DNA of 64,000 nucleotides from Bacteroidota bacterium (GCA_016715505.1 JADJZY010000009.1:62001-126000), one strand, 5' to 3'. Counted from the stretch's first letter, positions 29,289-39,345 are shown. A program made the numbers and translations. Notes: a model not told the origin generated them from the sequence alone.

Positions 29289-29981
29289 TTATTGGGATTC
29301 AGCAACCTCGTTTTCAGTGGCGGATGAAGGCTCCGAAATCGGATCTACTTCGGATGCATTCAAGTCTTCTGGTTTGCGCAATAATATTTTTTGGAAAACA
29401 AAAATGGCGATAACCCCTCCTGAAATAGAGGCATCTGCAATATTAAAAACAGGTCGGAAAAACTCAAAGGGTTGTCCGCCCCATATCGGAAACCAGGAAG
29501 GGAAAGTGCCATTCACCAGTGGAAAATAGAGCATGTCCACAACTCTGCCGTGAAAAAGTTCACCGTATCCTTGTCCCCAGGGTACCATTTTAGCCAAAGG
29601 CCCATGATGATAAGGACTTTCTGTAAAAATTTTGGCGTAAAAAACACTGTCAATGAGGTTACCCAATGCACCTGCAAGAATCAGCGCACTACAAAAAATC
29701 AAACCATTGTGATACTTCCCTTTAATGAGGGTTTTCTGAATAAAAAATACGCCCCAAATTACCGCCACAAGCCGGAAGAGGGTTAAAAATAGTTTACCGT
29801 ACCGTTCGCCAAATTTCATCCCAAAAGCCATGCCTTCATTTTCAATAAAATGTAAACGAAACCAGGAGCCCATCACGTTCACTTCTTCATTGTACATGAA
29901 ATGCGTCTTGATATAGATTTTGGAAGCCTGATCCATGAGCAGGATGACCAAAACAACCCACAGTACGTGTTTTAATTTCAC
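29289..29981 (-). CDS. lspA: lipoprotein signal peptidase LspA
   Basis: Signal peptidase II cleaves prolipoproteins after lipidation in the inner membrane. Four transmembrane helices are visible. The conserved LspA motifs are MDQASKIYIKTHF, FIENEGMAFGM, GALGNLIDSVFY, FHGRVVDMLYFP and FRPVFNIADASIS; the last two hold the catalytic aspartates. An acidic C-terminal extension of about 30 residues is common in Bacteroidota. It heads a seven-gene operon and has its own promoter. Confidence 0.96.
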   Translation of the reverse strand: MKLKHVLWVVLVILLMDQASKIYIKTHFMYNEEVNVMGSWFRLHFIENEGMAFGMKFGERYGKLFLTLFRLVAVIWGVFFIQKTLIKGKYHNGLIFCSALILAGALGNLIDSVFYAKIFTESPYHHGPLAKMVPWGQGYGELFHGRVVDMLYFPLVNGTFPSWFPIWGGQPFEFFRPVFNIADASISGGVIAIFVFQKILLRKPEDLNASEVDPISEPSSATENEVAESQ

Positions 29982-29995
29982 TTTAAAAATTTCGA

Positions 29996-30023
29996 CAAAT
30001 GTAAGTGATACTCATTACTCAAA
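29996..30023 (-). promoter_or_regulatory. promoter of the lspA envelope operon
   Basis: On the minus strand TTTG (30023-30020) is followed by 16 bases and TACATTTG (30003-29996), then 14 bases to the lspA ATG. The -7 box is perfect and the spacing slightly short. Confidence 0.65.
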
Positions 30024-30076
30024 GTACATTCAACGCTAAAACCTCATCGACTTGTGTCACCCACTTCTTCTGAAAT

Positions 30077-30101
30077 AAAAAAACCCTCCAATCAGGAGGG
30101 T
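30077..30101 (-). terminator. terminator of the T9SS cargo gene
   Basis: ACCCTCC/GGAGGGT (30083-30089 / 30095-30101) with a 5-base loop is followed on the minus strand by T7. Confidence 0.85.
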
Positions 30102-30121
30102 CTTTTCAAAATAAAGTATGT

Positions 30122-31063
30122 TTATTCTTTAATAAATCGGGAAACCAGGTCACCCTCTTTTAACTTCATTCGAACAGTGTAAGAACCTGCAGCAAGTTGA
30201 CGAATATTCATGGTCATTTTTACATTGCCCATTTCAAGTTTCTCTGTTTGATTCATGACCACTTTACCGGAAGCATCAATGATTTCAATAACCACTGGTT
30301 CTTCAGTGATGGATTGAATATCCAAAGTAATTTGTTCGTGGGCAGGATTCGGATAAATAGAAGTAAAACTATTTTCAGTAAAACGTTGTGCCGGATTGGT
30401 TTTAGATGATGGATTCAACGTAAAATCTTCCACTTCTTCCACACTGAATAAATGTCCTTCAAATGCAGGATTGGTGAAACGGGTTGAAACCTGATTTTTA
30501 CCAACATACCCTAAGAACAAAGAACGTGTTTTACCTTGACCATTGGTCAGATTCCATTTAAAAGAAGGCTTACTGTTTGCAGCAAATGGCACATTATTTT
30601 TAATTTCATAAGTCCCAAACCACAATCCTTCACGAGGAACCTCAACGCCATCTTGGCTATTTCCGGCTCCGAGCACTTGAGCCGCGATACGCCAATGATT
30701 CATTTTAGAAGAGGTATTTTTTATTTGCGTATTTAAATTTGGTTTTTGACTCCTTTGCATCTGCGGGAGAGCAGGATTTTCCTTAATTTGTCGGGTTGTG
30801 ATTTGTCCTCCATTGGCAATAGCGGCAGCATCAAAATCAACACCCATTTGAAATCCGGATAGTTTGATGGTTTCGTTGCTGGTGCTTTTGTTCACCAACC
30901 AAACTTCAAAAGTAAATGTGTTTGGATCTTGTTGTTTGAGGTTTTTGATTTTACCGACGATTTCCATTTGTGCATTAGCACTAAAGGCCGTTAAGGCTGT
31001 TAAAAATAATCCCAGCATACCAGTACGCCACGATTTCAGTTTGAGGTTCATTAATTTTTTCAT
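30122..31063 (-). CDS. T9SS type A sorted secreted protein
   Basis: The start at 31063 (MKKLMNLKLKSW) gives a signal peptide ending FSANAQ. The middle region (about 30-215) is a cohesin-like beta domain (FTFEVWLVNKSTSNETIKLS, GFQMGVDFDAAAIANGG, LWFGTYEIKNN) with no further assignment. The last 80 residues are a type A T9SS domain (SIYPNPAHEQITLDIQ, IIDASGKVVMNQ, LAAGSYTVRM). It should be exported through the type IX system. It is monocistronic, with its own terminator. Confidence 0.82.
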   Translation of the reverse strand: MKKLMNLKLKSWRTGMLGLFLTALTAFSANAQMEIVGKIKNLKQQDPNTFTFEVWLVNKSTSNETIKLSGFQMGVDFDAAAIANGGQITTRQIKENPALPQMQRSQKPNLNTQIKNTSSKMNHWRIAAQVLGAGNSQDGVEVPREGLWFGTYEIKNNVPFAANSKPSFKWNLTNGQGKTRSLFLGYVGKNQVSTRFTNPAFEGHLFSVEEVEDFTLNPSSKTNPAQRFTENSFTSIYPNPAHEQITLDIQSITEEPVVIEIIDASGKVVMNQTEKLEMGNVKMTMNIRQLAAGSYTVRMKLKEGDLVSRFIKE

Positions 31064-31206
31064 GTTCAAATTTTTAAAGGTTTTGGTTAATTTGATAATT
31101 TAAAATTACGGCTTTCATCTCACAAAAAAAATGTTTTTTGTTAACGTTGTGGAGGCCACTTTTGTGCTACACAGCGTTTACGCACCTGAGGAGCGCTTTT
31201 TAACGT

Positions 31207-32259
31207 ATGAAATACCGCCTTTTAACCTGTCTTTTAATTTTCGGAATTTTTAGTTGTATGTTGATGTGGAACGCTTGCCATACCAGAAATGCCGATAAAA
31301 AAGCCCTAATAGGTGAGCGTTTGTTTTCGGATGTTCAACTTTCCTGGAATCATACCCGCAGTTGTGCCAGTTGCCACGACCCCTCCATGGCCTTTACAGA
31401 CGGCTACCGAACCAGCGTCAGCCCATCCGGTGAAATGTTATTACACAATGCCCCCAGTCTTCTCCATGTTTCCAAAATGAAGGTCTTCGATTGGGCAAAT
31501 CCAAAGGCAAAAAACCTTGCACAACAATTACAACGCCCACTCTACGGCACTCATCCTTTGGAATTAGGACTACATCTTCATTGGCCAAAATTTCTTTCAA
31601 CTATTCGTGATGACTCAGTTTACCATTCACTTCTTCTTCAAACCTATGGTCAGATTCCTCCTTCTACCGACAGTTTGTGGGTTGTCGATTGTTTAGTGGC
31701 CTATATCAATACCCTACAATCGGGTGTTTCTCCCTTTGACCGGTTTCTGAAAGGCGATTCGTCCGCTCTCAGTCAGGATGCCCTTGCCGGATACAAATTA
31801 TTTTGCTCCGATAGCCTTGCTTGTATTTCCTGTCATGGTGGTCCAGATTTCAGCAATGCGACTTTGACTGAAAATCACGACAGCATTTATTTTAATACCG
31901 GACTTTATTTCACCAGCGCAGGTACTTATCCACCAAATGATGCCGGTTTGCGTATGTATACTCAACAATCGCAGGATGATGGAAAATTCAGGGTTCCTTC
32001 TTTACGCAATGTGATGCGCACCGCTCCTTACATGCACGATGGCAGTATGTCATCCGTTGAGGACGTGATTCGTCACTACAGCCGGGGTGGTCGCCTGATA
32101 GAAAAAGGTCCGAATCAGGGTGATGGCCGATTTCACCCATTTAAAAGCAAATACCTGAGCGGTTTTTCTTTAAGCCGTAAACAGGAATTGCAGCTGATTG
32201 CTTTTCTGAATCATCTCAACGACCAGAACAATGAGTCTTTCGCCCCCCGAAATAATTAA
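31207..32259 (+). CDS. di-haem cytochrome c peroxidase / MauG family protein
   Basis: Two c-type haem motifs are present, CASCH (residues 53-57) and CISCH (206-210), with the family context HDPSMAFTDG, FRVPSLRNVMRTAPYMHDGSM and a Met after the second haem. Family members reduce peroxide or, as in MauG, oxidise a partner protein to mature a quinone cofactor. An N-terminal signal is present, possibly lipidated at the Cys in GIFSC. At 350 aa the length is usual. Only about 80 bases and no terminator separate it from the amine-oxidase-like gene. Confidence 0.88.
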   Translation: MKYRLLTCLLIFGIFSCMLMWNACHTRNADKKALIGERLFSDVQLSWNHTRSCASCHDPSMAFTDGYRTSVSPSGEMLLHNAPSLLHVSKMKVFDWANPKAKNLAQQLQRPLYGTHPLELGLHLHWPKFLSTIRDDSVYHSLLLQTYGQIPPSTDSLWVVDCLVAYINTLQSGVSPFDRFLKGDSSALSQDALAGYKLFCSDSLACISCHGGPDFSNATLTENHDSIYFNTGLYFTSAGTYPPNDAGLRMYTQQSQDDGKFRVPSLRNVMRTAPYMHDGSMSSVEDVIRHYSRGGRLIEKGPNQGDGRFHPFKSKYLSGFSLSRKQELQLIAFLNHLNDQNNESFAPRNN

Positions 32260-32337
32260 AGGCACAAAAGCTTTCGTGACTTGCATGCCCGACCTTTCAA
32301 TCTTATGATTAAATTTGTCGGACTCCTGTTTATTATG

Positions 32338-34080
32338 CTCAAACACCTCAACGGATTTATACGATTATTTTTTTTATGCTTTGCGCTTTCATGCAAGGAT
32401 GCTTCAAAAAATAATAACCCACAACAACAAGCTATTGATTCCATCATCATTCCCGATTCAACCGGTGCCGATTTTTCAACCATTAAAGAGCGGGTTGAAG
32501 AAATTCGTCAGGCTCTATCGGCACCTATTCCGGTGATTAGACTACAAAACCTTAACCCGCAACAAAATCAAGCACAGGAATTGGCGCTTCTGCATCCCGA
32601 ATTTCAAAAAAACCTGAAGGACCCGGATTCCGGTCAACCTTTGCGTAACGAAATTTTCAACGTTTATCAGGCCCGTCCTCAAGAAATTCCAGCCGGCAGA
32701 AATGCTTCCGAAATTTTTAAGGTTGAGTTGTACAATTTTGCGCTCAACCTCACAACCACTGCGATGGTGGATATAGGGAAGAAGGAGGTTTTTTCTGTGC
32801 AAACACTTCCTGAATCACAGCCTGATATCCCTGTCCATCTCAAAGACCTGGCTGTACAAATTGCCATCAACCACCCCGAAGTGATACGCGCACTTGGGTA
32901 TCAACCGGGTGAAACGGAAGCATTGATGGCCAATACCAAAACCGCTTTAAACCGAACCAAATGTGAGCGCAGTATGCACCTATGTGTGGCTCCCACTTTT
33001 ACCAAAGGTGATAAAGCTTTGTGGTGTATTGTCGACCTTACCGATCATCGCGTGGTAGGCATCCGATGGACAAACACAGGTACCGAACAACCTGTGAGAA
33101 ATATCAGTGAAAAACGTCTCAAATTCGACAAGGTGATGGAGTGTTATTGCAAACAAATCAATAGCCTTGAGAAATTTGGATGGAAACTGAATTATGTCAT
33201 TACTACTTCAGATGGGCTGCGCATTTCAGAAGTTTATTTTAACAATGTACTTGTTCTCAATAATGCCAAAGTTGTTGATTGGCATGTCAGCTACTCCAAT
33301 ACCGAAGGCTTTGGATATAGTGATGCAGTGGGTTGTCCCGAATTTAGTCAGGCTGCGGTGGTAGCTATTAGCGACCCAAGAGTGAGTGAAATCAGTGACG
33401 GAGGACAAATTATCGGATTTGCATTGGAACAAAATTTCAGCTCCGAACAATGGCCCTTGCCCTGCAATTACAACTATCTCCAACGTTTCGAGTTTTACAA
33501 AGATGGGCGTTTCCGTTGTGCGGCTGCAAGTTTGGGAAGAGGTTGTGGCAACAATGGCACCTATAGGCCAGTCATGCGTTTTTCATTTGCCGGTCAGGAA
33601 AATACATTTAGCGAGTGGAACGGTCAACAGTGGTTGCCCTGGGATAAGGAACAATGGAAACTTCAATCCCCGCAAGCCCCATTCACCAAAGAAGGTTACT
33701 TGTACAAAGTGAGTGGTAAAGATCAAAAAGGCTTCCTGATTGAACCCGGTCGAGGTCAGTTTGGCGATGGCGGAAGAGGTGATTTCCCTTATCTCTATCT
33801 CACCCGTTTACATCCCGATCGCGAAGAAGGCGAAAAGGATCTTGTCACCATAGGACCATGTTGTAATATCGATTATCAGCAAGGCCCGGAAAAGTTTATT
33901 GATGCACAACCTGAATCAACCAGCAATGCGGGCCTGGTACTTTGGTATGTTTGTCAAATGAAAAACGACGACACGCCCGGAAATCAATATTGCTGGAGCG
34001 AACGTTATCTGGAAAACGGATCCTATAAAACGCGTGTTTATCCTTGCCTCGCCGGGCCTATGTTTACACCCATTAAATGA
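32338..34080 (+). CDS. copper-amine-oxidase-like lipoprotein, probably catalytically altered
   Basis: I start at ATG 32338 for a lipoprotein signal ending FALSC; ATG 32305 is an alternative. Residues about 175-260 resemble the N-terminal CAO domains (AINHPEVIRALGYQPGETE, then WCIVDLTDHRVVGIRW). The core matches the amine-oxidase sandwich: WKLNYVITTSDGLRISEVYF, then LPCNYNYLQRFEFYKDGRF, which aligns with the topaquinone site NY(D/E)Y. The upstream Thr and the acidic residue are replaced. Where CAOs have the HxH copper pair this protein reads GTYRPVMRFSF. Many Cys residues suggest disulfides. The family assignment rests on motif recall, and loss of activity is inference. The next gene overlaps its stop (ATGA). 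Confidence 0.62.
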   Translation, partial: LKHLNGFIRLFFLCFALSCKDASKNNNPQQQAIDSIIIPDSTGADFSTIKERVEEIRQALSAPIPVIRLQNLNPQQNQAQELALLHPEFQKNLKDPDSGQPLRNEIFNVYQARPQEIPAGRNASEIFKVELYNFALNLTTTAMVDIGKKEVFSVQTLPESQPDIPVHLKDLAVQIAINHPEVIRALGYQPGETEALMANTKTALNRTKCERSMHLCVAPTFTKGDKALWCIVDLTDHRVVGIRWTNTGTEQPVRNISEKRLKFDKVMECYCKQINSLEKFGWKLNYVITTSDGLRISEVYFNNVLVLNNAKVVDWHVSYSNTEGFGYSDAVGCPEFSQAAVVAISDPRVSEISDGGQIIGFALEQNFSSEQWPLPCNYNYLQRFEFYKDGRFRCAAASLGRGCGNNGTYRPVMRFSFAGQENTFSEWNGQQWLPWDKEQWKLQSPQAPFTKEGYLYKVSGKDQKGFLIEPGRGQFGDGGRGDFPYLYLTRLHPDREEGEKDLVTIGPCCNIDYQQGPEKFIDAQPESTSNAGLVLWYVCQMKNDDTPGNQYCWSERYLENGSYKTRVYPCLAGPMFTPIK

Positions 34081-35016
34081 ATCAAATGAAATCTTTGAAC
34101 TACTTATTTTTCCTCTTAAGTATGCTTTCCTTCGTGGCTTGTGAAGAAAAAATGACTGAAGAAGAAATTAGCAATATCGGGCGTCAACCATGCCGTAAAC
34201 CTGCTGAATTCATCAGCCAGTTAGGATTTGATGCTTCTCGTACGGCTTATTCAACAGAAGGCACGCAATATAAAGGTGTTTTGCTCCTGCAAGCACCCGC
34301 CACCTCAGCCGATACAGCCTTTAAAAAATACCAGCATCCTACTTGGTCACAGCATGGTTATATGGCCTCTGTAACGACCGACGATTTTGGGAACGCCTAT
34401 TGTTTTCCCATCCCGGTTGTAAACACCATGGACAATACCCTGAAAACCATTCATACCGTTTATAAAATTGATTCTAAAACCGGCGTTATGCAGGCGTTCA
34501 CTTCCCTTCCGGATCATCGACTCTTCCGAAGGTGTTGTTCCTTTTGGTATGCTGGGCATCTATTTCGATTGTCATGGTAAAAAGCTCTATGTTTCCAGCG
34601 TTGGAGGAAGTACCCGCGATAAAGAAATGGGGATGATTTATATGATAGACCCGGGTACCGGCAAAATTCAGGACCAATTTAAAACAGGCGATGCGGTCGG
34701 ACTTTGTGTGGGCGGTATCACCGGCGAAAAAAGACTCTATTTCGGCAAAGGGCGATTACCTGAAATCTGGTCTATTCGCCTCGACAAACAAGGTTTCTTT
34801 AAAGGCGATCTGAAATTCGAATTGAGTTTAGACCAACTCGGACCTCGTGGGGATGACAAAGCCCGTAAAATCCGTTTTGATCAGTATGGAAACATGCAGA
34901 TTTATGGTGTGGAATTTAACTACTCTCTTGCAGCTCAAAGTGAAAAACCCGAAACTTTTTATCGCTTCGGCTATAATCAACTCGAAAAAAAATGGGTGCT
35001 TCTTGAAACGAAGTAA
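34077..35016 (+). CDS. lipoprotein with propeller-like repeats (one frameshift)
   Basis: The ATG at 34077 overlaps the previous stop. The lipoprotein signal ends SFVAC. The later part has a beta-propeller character (LYVSSVGGSTRDKEMGMIYM, RLYFGKGRLPEIWSIRL, KIRFDQYGNMQIYGVEF), but I cannot name a family. The frame breaks near 34510: one side ends VMQAFTSLP, and the shifted frame continues IIDSSEGVVPFGMLGIYFD. One protein of about 312 residues is therefore likely. It is in a putative operon with the peroxidase and the amine-oxidase-like protein. Confidence 0.65.
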
Positions 35017-35070
35017 TGTAAATTATTAAGAATTTGGGGCTGTCATCAACACCTCTTTCCTCATCAATGA

Positions 35071-35111
35071 TCGGGCTACTCCGGGCTACGGTCGCCTCCT
35101 TCGTCGGCGAC
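35071..35111. repeat. GC-rich direct repeat plus hairpin in an intergenic region
   Basis: Within the 333-base gap at 35017-35349, CGGGCTAC occurs twice in 18 bases. GTCGCC (35091-35096) then pairs with GGCGAC (35106-35111). The GC content stands out from the AT-rich surroundings. It may be a dispersed REP-like element. The rest of the gap holds no gene. Confidence 0.4.
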
Positions 35112-35262
35112 TAAACCCTCCATATCCCGCAGCCTTTGAGCAATAGAACATTCATCAACTGATCATCGTTTTATTCATCAATGAAGCGTCATTTTTTTTC
35201 CGCATCGCATGCCATAGAGACACATTTAACCTTTTCCCCTTGTTTTTCATCTTATTAGCATA

Positions 35263-35288
35263 TTGATAATCAAGTATTTATATTTTTG
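35263..35288 (+). promoter_or_regulatory. probable promoter of the small lipoprotein gene
   Basis: TATTTTTG at 35281-35288 fits TAnnTTTG. A TTG at 35263-35265 is 15 bases upstream, slightly close. The ATG is 61 bases downstream of the -7 box. Confidence 0.4.
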
Positions 35289-35349
35289 CATTGTTATAAC
35301 ATTGTTTGCTTAACCCTCAGGGTATATTTGAAATTCAATACCTACTACA

Positions 35350-35832
35350 ATGAAATTATTATTCACCCAATTAAGTATCATCGCCATCGGGGCCATGCTA
35401 CTGCACAGTTGTAACGAACAACAACGTTATTCTAAACTCAGTAAATCCGAAAAATCCTCAACACCCACATCCAAAGACGGTTTGTACATCCCCGGTGATC
35501 AGGAAGCGGCCACCCGCGAATTCCTTGGCATCTATCGGGGAAGCGTCACGAATCAGCAAGGTGAAAAAGTGAAAACGATTATCAATCTTAAAGAAGATGC
35601 AGAAGTAACGATTACCGAACAAATGAACGGGAATTTTTACAAAAAGGTCGGGAATTATCGATTGCACAACGACACGCTGGATATTACCTTCAAAAGAAAC
35701 GACTCTGTTTTAAGATACCTGCTCAAAAATAAATCCCTCTTACGCATACCTTATAAGAATACCCCACTTGCACCGCAGGAAGAAAAAAATGTCTTCACTC
35801 AGGTTGATCCCAACGACTTTGAACGAATTTAG
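35350..35832 (+). CDS. small lipoprotein, possibly NlpE-like
   Basis: A lipoprotein signal ends MLLHSC. After a Ser/Lys linker, the C-terminal 100 residues form a beta domain beginning EFLGIYRGSVTNQQGEKVKT and continuing INLKEDAEVTITEQMNG and GNYRLHNDTLDITF. This strand order resembles NlpE N-terminal-like or META-type lipoprotein folds, in which a ligand-reduction assay pattern (GIYxG..., GxW/Y.. .D.I.) is common. The match is weak and the NlpE CxxC is absent. The function is unknown. Confidence 0.55.
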   Translation: MKLLFTQLSIIAIGAMLLHSCNEQQRYSKLSKSEKSSTPTSKDGLYIPGDQEAATREFLGIYRGSVTNQQGEKVKTIINLKEDAEVTITEQMNGNFYKKVGNYRLHNDTLDITFKRNDSVLRYLLKNKSLLRIPYKNTPLAPQEEKNVFTQVDPNDFERI

Positions 35833-35985
35833 GGTGATTGTTTTTGTCCCAAGGTTGAATAGGTTCGCTCAATTATTTCAGGAAGAACTAGCCGAAGAAT
35901 TCGTGGTGCATTTTACATCATCGCCAAATACCGGCTTCAGGTGATGGGAAATACTTTTTTAACTGTATTTTCGTTCCCTTGTAAC

Positions 35986-38442
35986 ATGAAATATTTAGGC
36001 TTTTTGCTGCTTTGGCTACTGACCGGCTTTACCCTTTTTGCACAAAATGAAAGTGCGATGCTCAAAGGGAGAGTCACCGATGAAAATAATATTCCGCTAG
36101 AATTTGTATCCGTTTCTGTGAAAGGAGAAACACAAGGTACCAAAACCAATAATGCCGGCGAATTTGTGCTCATGGTTTCAGCCAATCGCACCGTTCAAAT
36201 CGTTTTTACGTATGTTGGTTTCGAATCGAAAATCATCAATAAACGTATCGAAAATGGTGAAACCTATAACCTGACCGTAAGCATCAATCGGAATACCCGA
36301 CAAAAGGACGGTGTTACGATTACCGACAAAAGCAAGCGAAACGAGGCTGGCAATATTGCTATCAATCCGAAAAAGTATTATGAAATGCCCAGTACCGTTC
36401 AGGGCATTGAGGGTTTATTAAAAATATTTTTGAGCAACAACAATGAGCTTACTTCACAATACAATGTAAGGGGTGGAAATTTCGACGAAAATTTAGTTTA
36501 TATCAACGACTTTGAAGTTTATCGCCCATTTCTTGTACGCAGCGGACAACAGGAAGGTTTGAGTATCATCAATCCTGATTTGGTGAGTGGGGTAAATTTT
36601 TCCACCGGAGGTTTCCAATCTAAATACGGTGATAAAATGAGTAGTGTGCTGGATATCACCTACAAACGTCCCAAAGAGTTTGCTGGAAGTGTGTCATTAA
36701 GTATGTTGGGTTTGGCGGCACACCTCGAAGGGACTGCTATTCGGAAACGTTTATCCTACATGATCGGTGCCAGGCAAAAATCGAATCAGTATCTCTTACA
36801 ATCACAACAAACGAAAGGCATTTATAACCCAACCTTTACCGACATACAGGCTTACCTAAACTATCAATTCGATACAGATTGGCAGGTTGATGTTTTTGCA
36901 AATTATGCCCGAAATCGTTTCGACTTCCAACCCGAAAATTCAACCCAAAGTTTTGGATTGATTAACAAAGCCTTTCAACTACGTATGTTTTATGATGGTG
37001 CGGAAACCGACAAATTTGACTCGCGTTATGGAGGGGTTTCAATCACCCATACACCGAACCAAAAACAACACTCAAATTAATCGCATCCGGTTTCCAAACC
37101 CGTGAATCCGAAACCTATGATATTCTGGGTGAATATTTATTGGGCGAGCTTGAAACCGACTTGGGAAAAGAAAATTTCGGTGATGTGAAATACGCTTTAG
37201 GTACAGGTGTTATTCATAACTATGCCCGGAAATTATTTGAATGTCAATGTCGGCAACATCGCACACAAAGGATTTTACGATGCCGGAAAACATTTTCTAC
37301 AATGGGGACTGAACGCTGAATTTGTGGGCATATCCGATCAGCTCAACGAATGGGAACGTCGGGATAGTGCCGGTTTTTCTCAACCTTACAGCGACTCCGC
37401 CTTGCTCATGACCAAACGATACAAAACCAGTCAGGATTTTAATTACATGCGATGGAGTGGTTTTATTCAGGACAATGTGGCTTTTGATTCTATAGGCTTA
37501 GTCATTACAGGCGGCGTCCGATTCAATTATAATTTCCTGAATAATGAATTTCTGGTAAGTCCACGTCTTCAACTTTCATGGAAACCCAAATGGCAAAAAG
37601 ATGTGGTCTTCCGCGGAGCAACGGGTGTGTATAGTCAACCGCCTTTTTATCGCGAAATGCGTAACCTCGATGGCACGGTCAATCTGGATGTAAAGGCTCA
37701 AAAATCATATCATGCTGTGGGCGGATTGGATTATAATTTTAAAGCATTGGGTAACCGGCCATTTAAATTTACAACAGAGTTATACTACAAGTATATGTGG
37801 GATTTGGTTCCCTATGAATACGACAATATTCGAATCCGTTATTTTGGTAAAAACAATGCCGTTGGATATGCTTATGGTGCCGAATTCCGTTTATATGGAG
37901 ATATCGTGAGAGATGCAGAGTCATGGATCAGTTTAGGCTTGATGAAAACCGCCGAAAATCTGTCAGATGATGTGGCCATCGTAAAAAGCAAAGTAACCGG
38001 TGACGATAGTACCTCATATGCGCCCGGCTATGTGCCTCGTCCAACAGATTCCCGCATCAGCTTTGGTTTGTTTTTTTCGGATTACTTGCCACGGAATAAA
38101 AACTTTAAAGTGCATTTGAATGGTTTGTATTCTACCGGACTTCCATTCGGGCCTCCCGACAATCAGCGCTTCGGCGATACTCTCCGGATACCTAGTTACA
38201 AACGCGTGGATATTGGCTTTAGTGCGCTTCTTTTAGATGGTGCACGCAAGGATAGACCAAGATTCAGTTATTTCAAAAATGTAAAATCGATGTGGTTTAG
38301 TCTGGAAGTCTTTAATTTATTAGGCATCCAAAACACCCTCTCCTATTTATGGATTCAGGACCAAAGTAGTGGCAGAACTTATGCCGTTCCAAATCGATTA
38401 ACGGCAAGGTTATTAAATGTCAAACTGGTTACCAGATTTTAA
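35986..38442 (+). CDS. TonB-dependent outer-membrane receptor (two frameshifts)
   Basis: ATG 35986 gives a signal peptide ending FTLFAQ. A carboxypeptidase-regulatory-like domain follows (LKGRVTDENNIPLEFVSVSV, FTYVGFES). The plug domain comes next (EGLLKIFLSNNNELTSQYNV, RGGNFDENLVYIND, GLSIINPDLVSGVNFSTGGF), then the beta-barrel to a terminal Phe (LLNVKLVTRF). Frames change near 37065 (adding one C restores PKTTLKLIASGFQTRESETY) and near 37230 (removing one A restores NYLNVNVGNIAHKG). Both breaks leave good barrel sequence on each side. No SusD gene is adjacent, so the ligand cannot be guessed. Confidence 0.85.
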
Positions 38443-38474
38443 TGAACAACTTATATTCCTCGCCAAAGAAGAAA

Positions 38475-38942
38475 CTAGGCCTTAAAAAATAAAAAGATGA
38501 TACCCACGAAAGTGGAAACAATGGAAATCCCATTCACTGCAGTTGAAAGAATCAGGTAGCGATTGAGGTTATCGAAACCAGCATTTAAATGATTTTCTTG
38601 TTGATCCATGGTATAAGCGCGAGCATGATTTCTGAATTTCAACAAAAAGAACCCATTCAGGAATAACAAAGTGGTACCGAGTAATATCCCAAAAATGGCA
38701 AGTATCATTCCGGAATTCAAGATAAAATCTTCTACTTCCTGGCTAATTGCAAATACTTGTGACAGGCGTGGCAGAATGGTTTCAATATTGGCAAAAAGTA
38801 ACAAAGAAAGCAACAATGCAAAACCGCTAAGAATAAAGAAGACCACCGAAATAAAATAGGCCCATTTAGCGGTCCCTTCCAATTGTACGGCCGCCATATC
38901 GTCCAATGACGAATTGCTTAAAATAGATTCATTATTTTCCAT
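38475..38942 (-). CDS. DUF5362-type membrane protein (third of three)
   Basis: I start at ATG 38942 (MENNESILSNSS). Three or four transmembrane helices are visible, with the pattern AKWAYFISVVFFILSGFALL, then a gap, then FLNGFFLLKFRNHARA and LNRYLILSTAVNGISI. It is paralogous to the two genes upstream. All share an N-terminal short polar stretch, a W-xx-F/Y start of helix 1, and a soluble loop ending in an amphipathic F/Y-rich segment before the last helix. The function is unknown. Confidence 0.65.
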   Translation of the reverse strand: MENNESILSNSSLDDMAAVQLEGTAKWAYFISVVFFILSGFALLLSLLLFANIETILPRLSQVFAISQEVEDFILNSGMILAIFGILLGTTLLFLNGFFLLKFRNHARAYTMDQQENHLNAGFDNLNRYLILSTAVNGISIVSTFVGIIFLFFKA

Positions 38943-38952
38943 AGTATAATCT

Positions 38953-39345
38953 TTATTGTAGTAAACCAACCAATAAGGCAATCAAAATTCCAAGTACCAA
39001 AAGGGATATCATGATAATACATAAAACCCCCATGATGGTAAAGTAAATTTTCATGTGATAAAAAGCCTGGCTCAGTTGTGCCCCGTCTCCGGTTTCCATA
39101 CTCAGTTTTGTCAACTTAGAATAGTTCATCAGATTTGAAGCCATGATAAAAGTAATAACACCTGATATCACCAGACCGATAATGCCGCTGGCTGCGCCAT
39201 CCTGCCCGACAACGATTCCCACAACTGTTTGAATAACGGAAAGTGCCAACCCGACAAACGATATAATAGCGAGATAACGACTCCATTGAGCAGACTTTAA
39301 AAGCCTTTCCCTGCTTTGCTCATTAACCAGTGTTGCATTTTCCAT
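38953..39345 (-). CDS. DUF5362-type membrane protein (second of three)
   Basis: The 130-aa protein starts MENATLVNEQSRERLLKSAQW and has four predicted helices. SRYLAIISFVGLALSVIQTV opens the first, and YFTIMGVLCIIMISLLVLGI is near the end. The loop YSKLTKLSMETGDGAQLSQA matches the loops of its neighbours. It lies nine bases after the first paralogue and ten before the third, so the three form an operon. The role is unknown. Confidence 0.65.
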   Translation of the reverse strand: MENATLVNEQSRERLLKSAQWSRYLAIISFVGLALSVIQTVVGIVVGQDGAASGIIGLVISGVITFIMASNLMNYSKLTKLSMETGDGAQLSQAFYHMKIYFTIMGVLCIIMISLLVLGILIALLVGLLQ

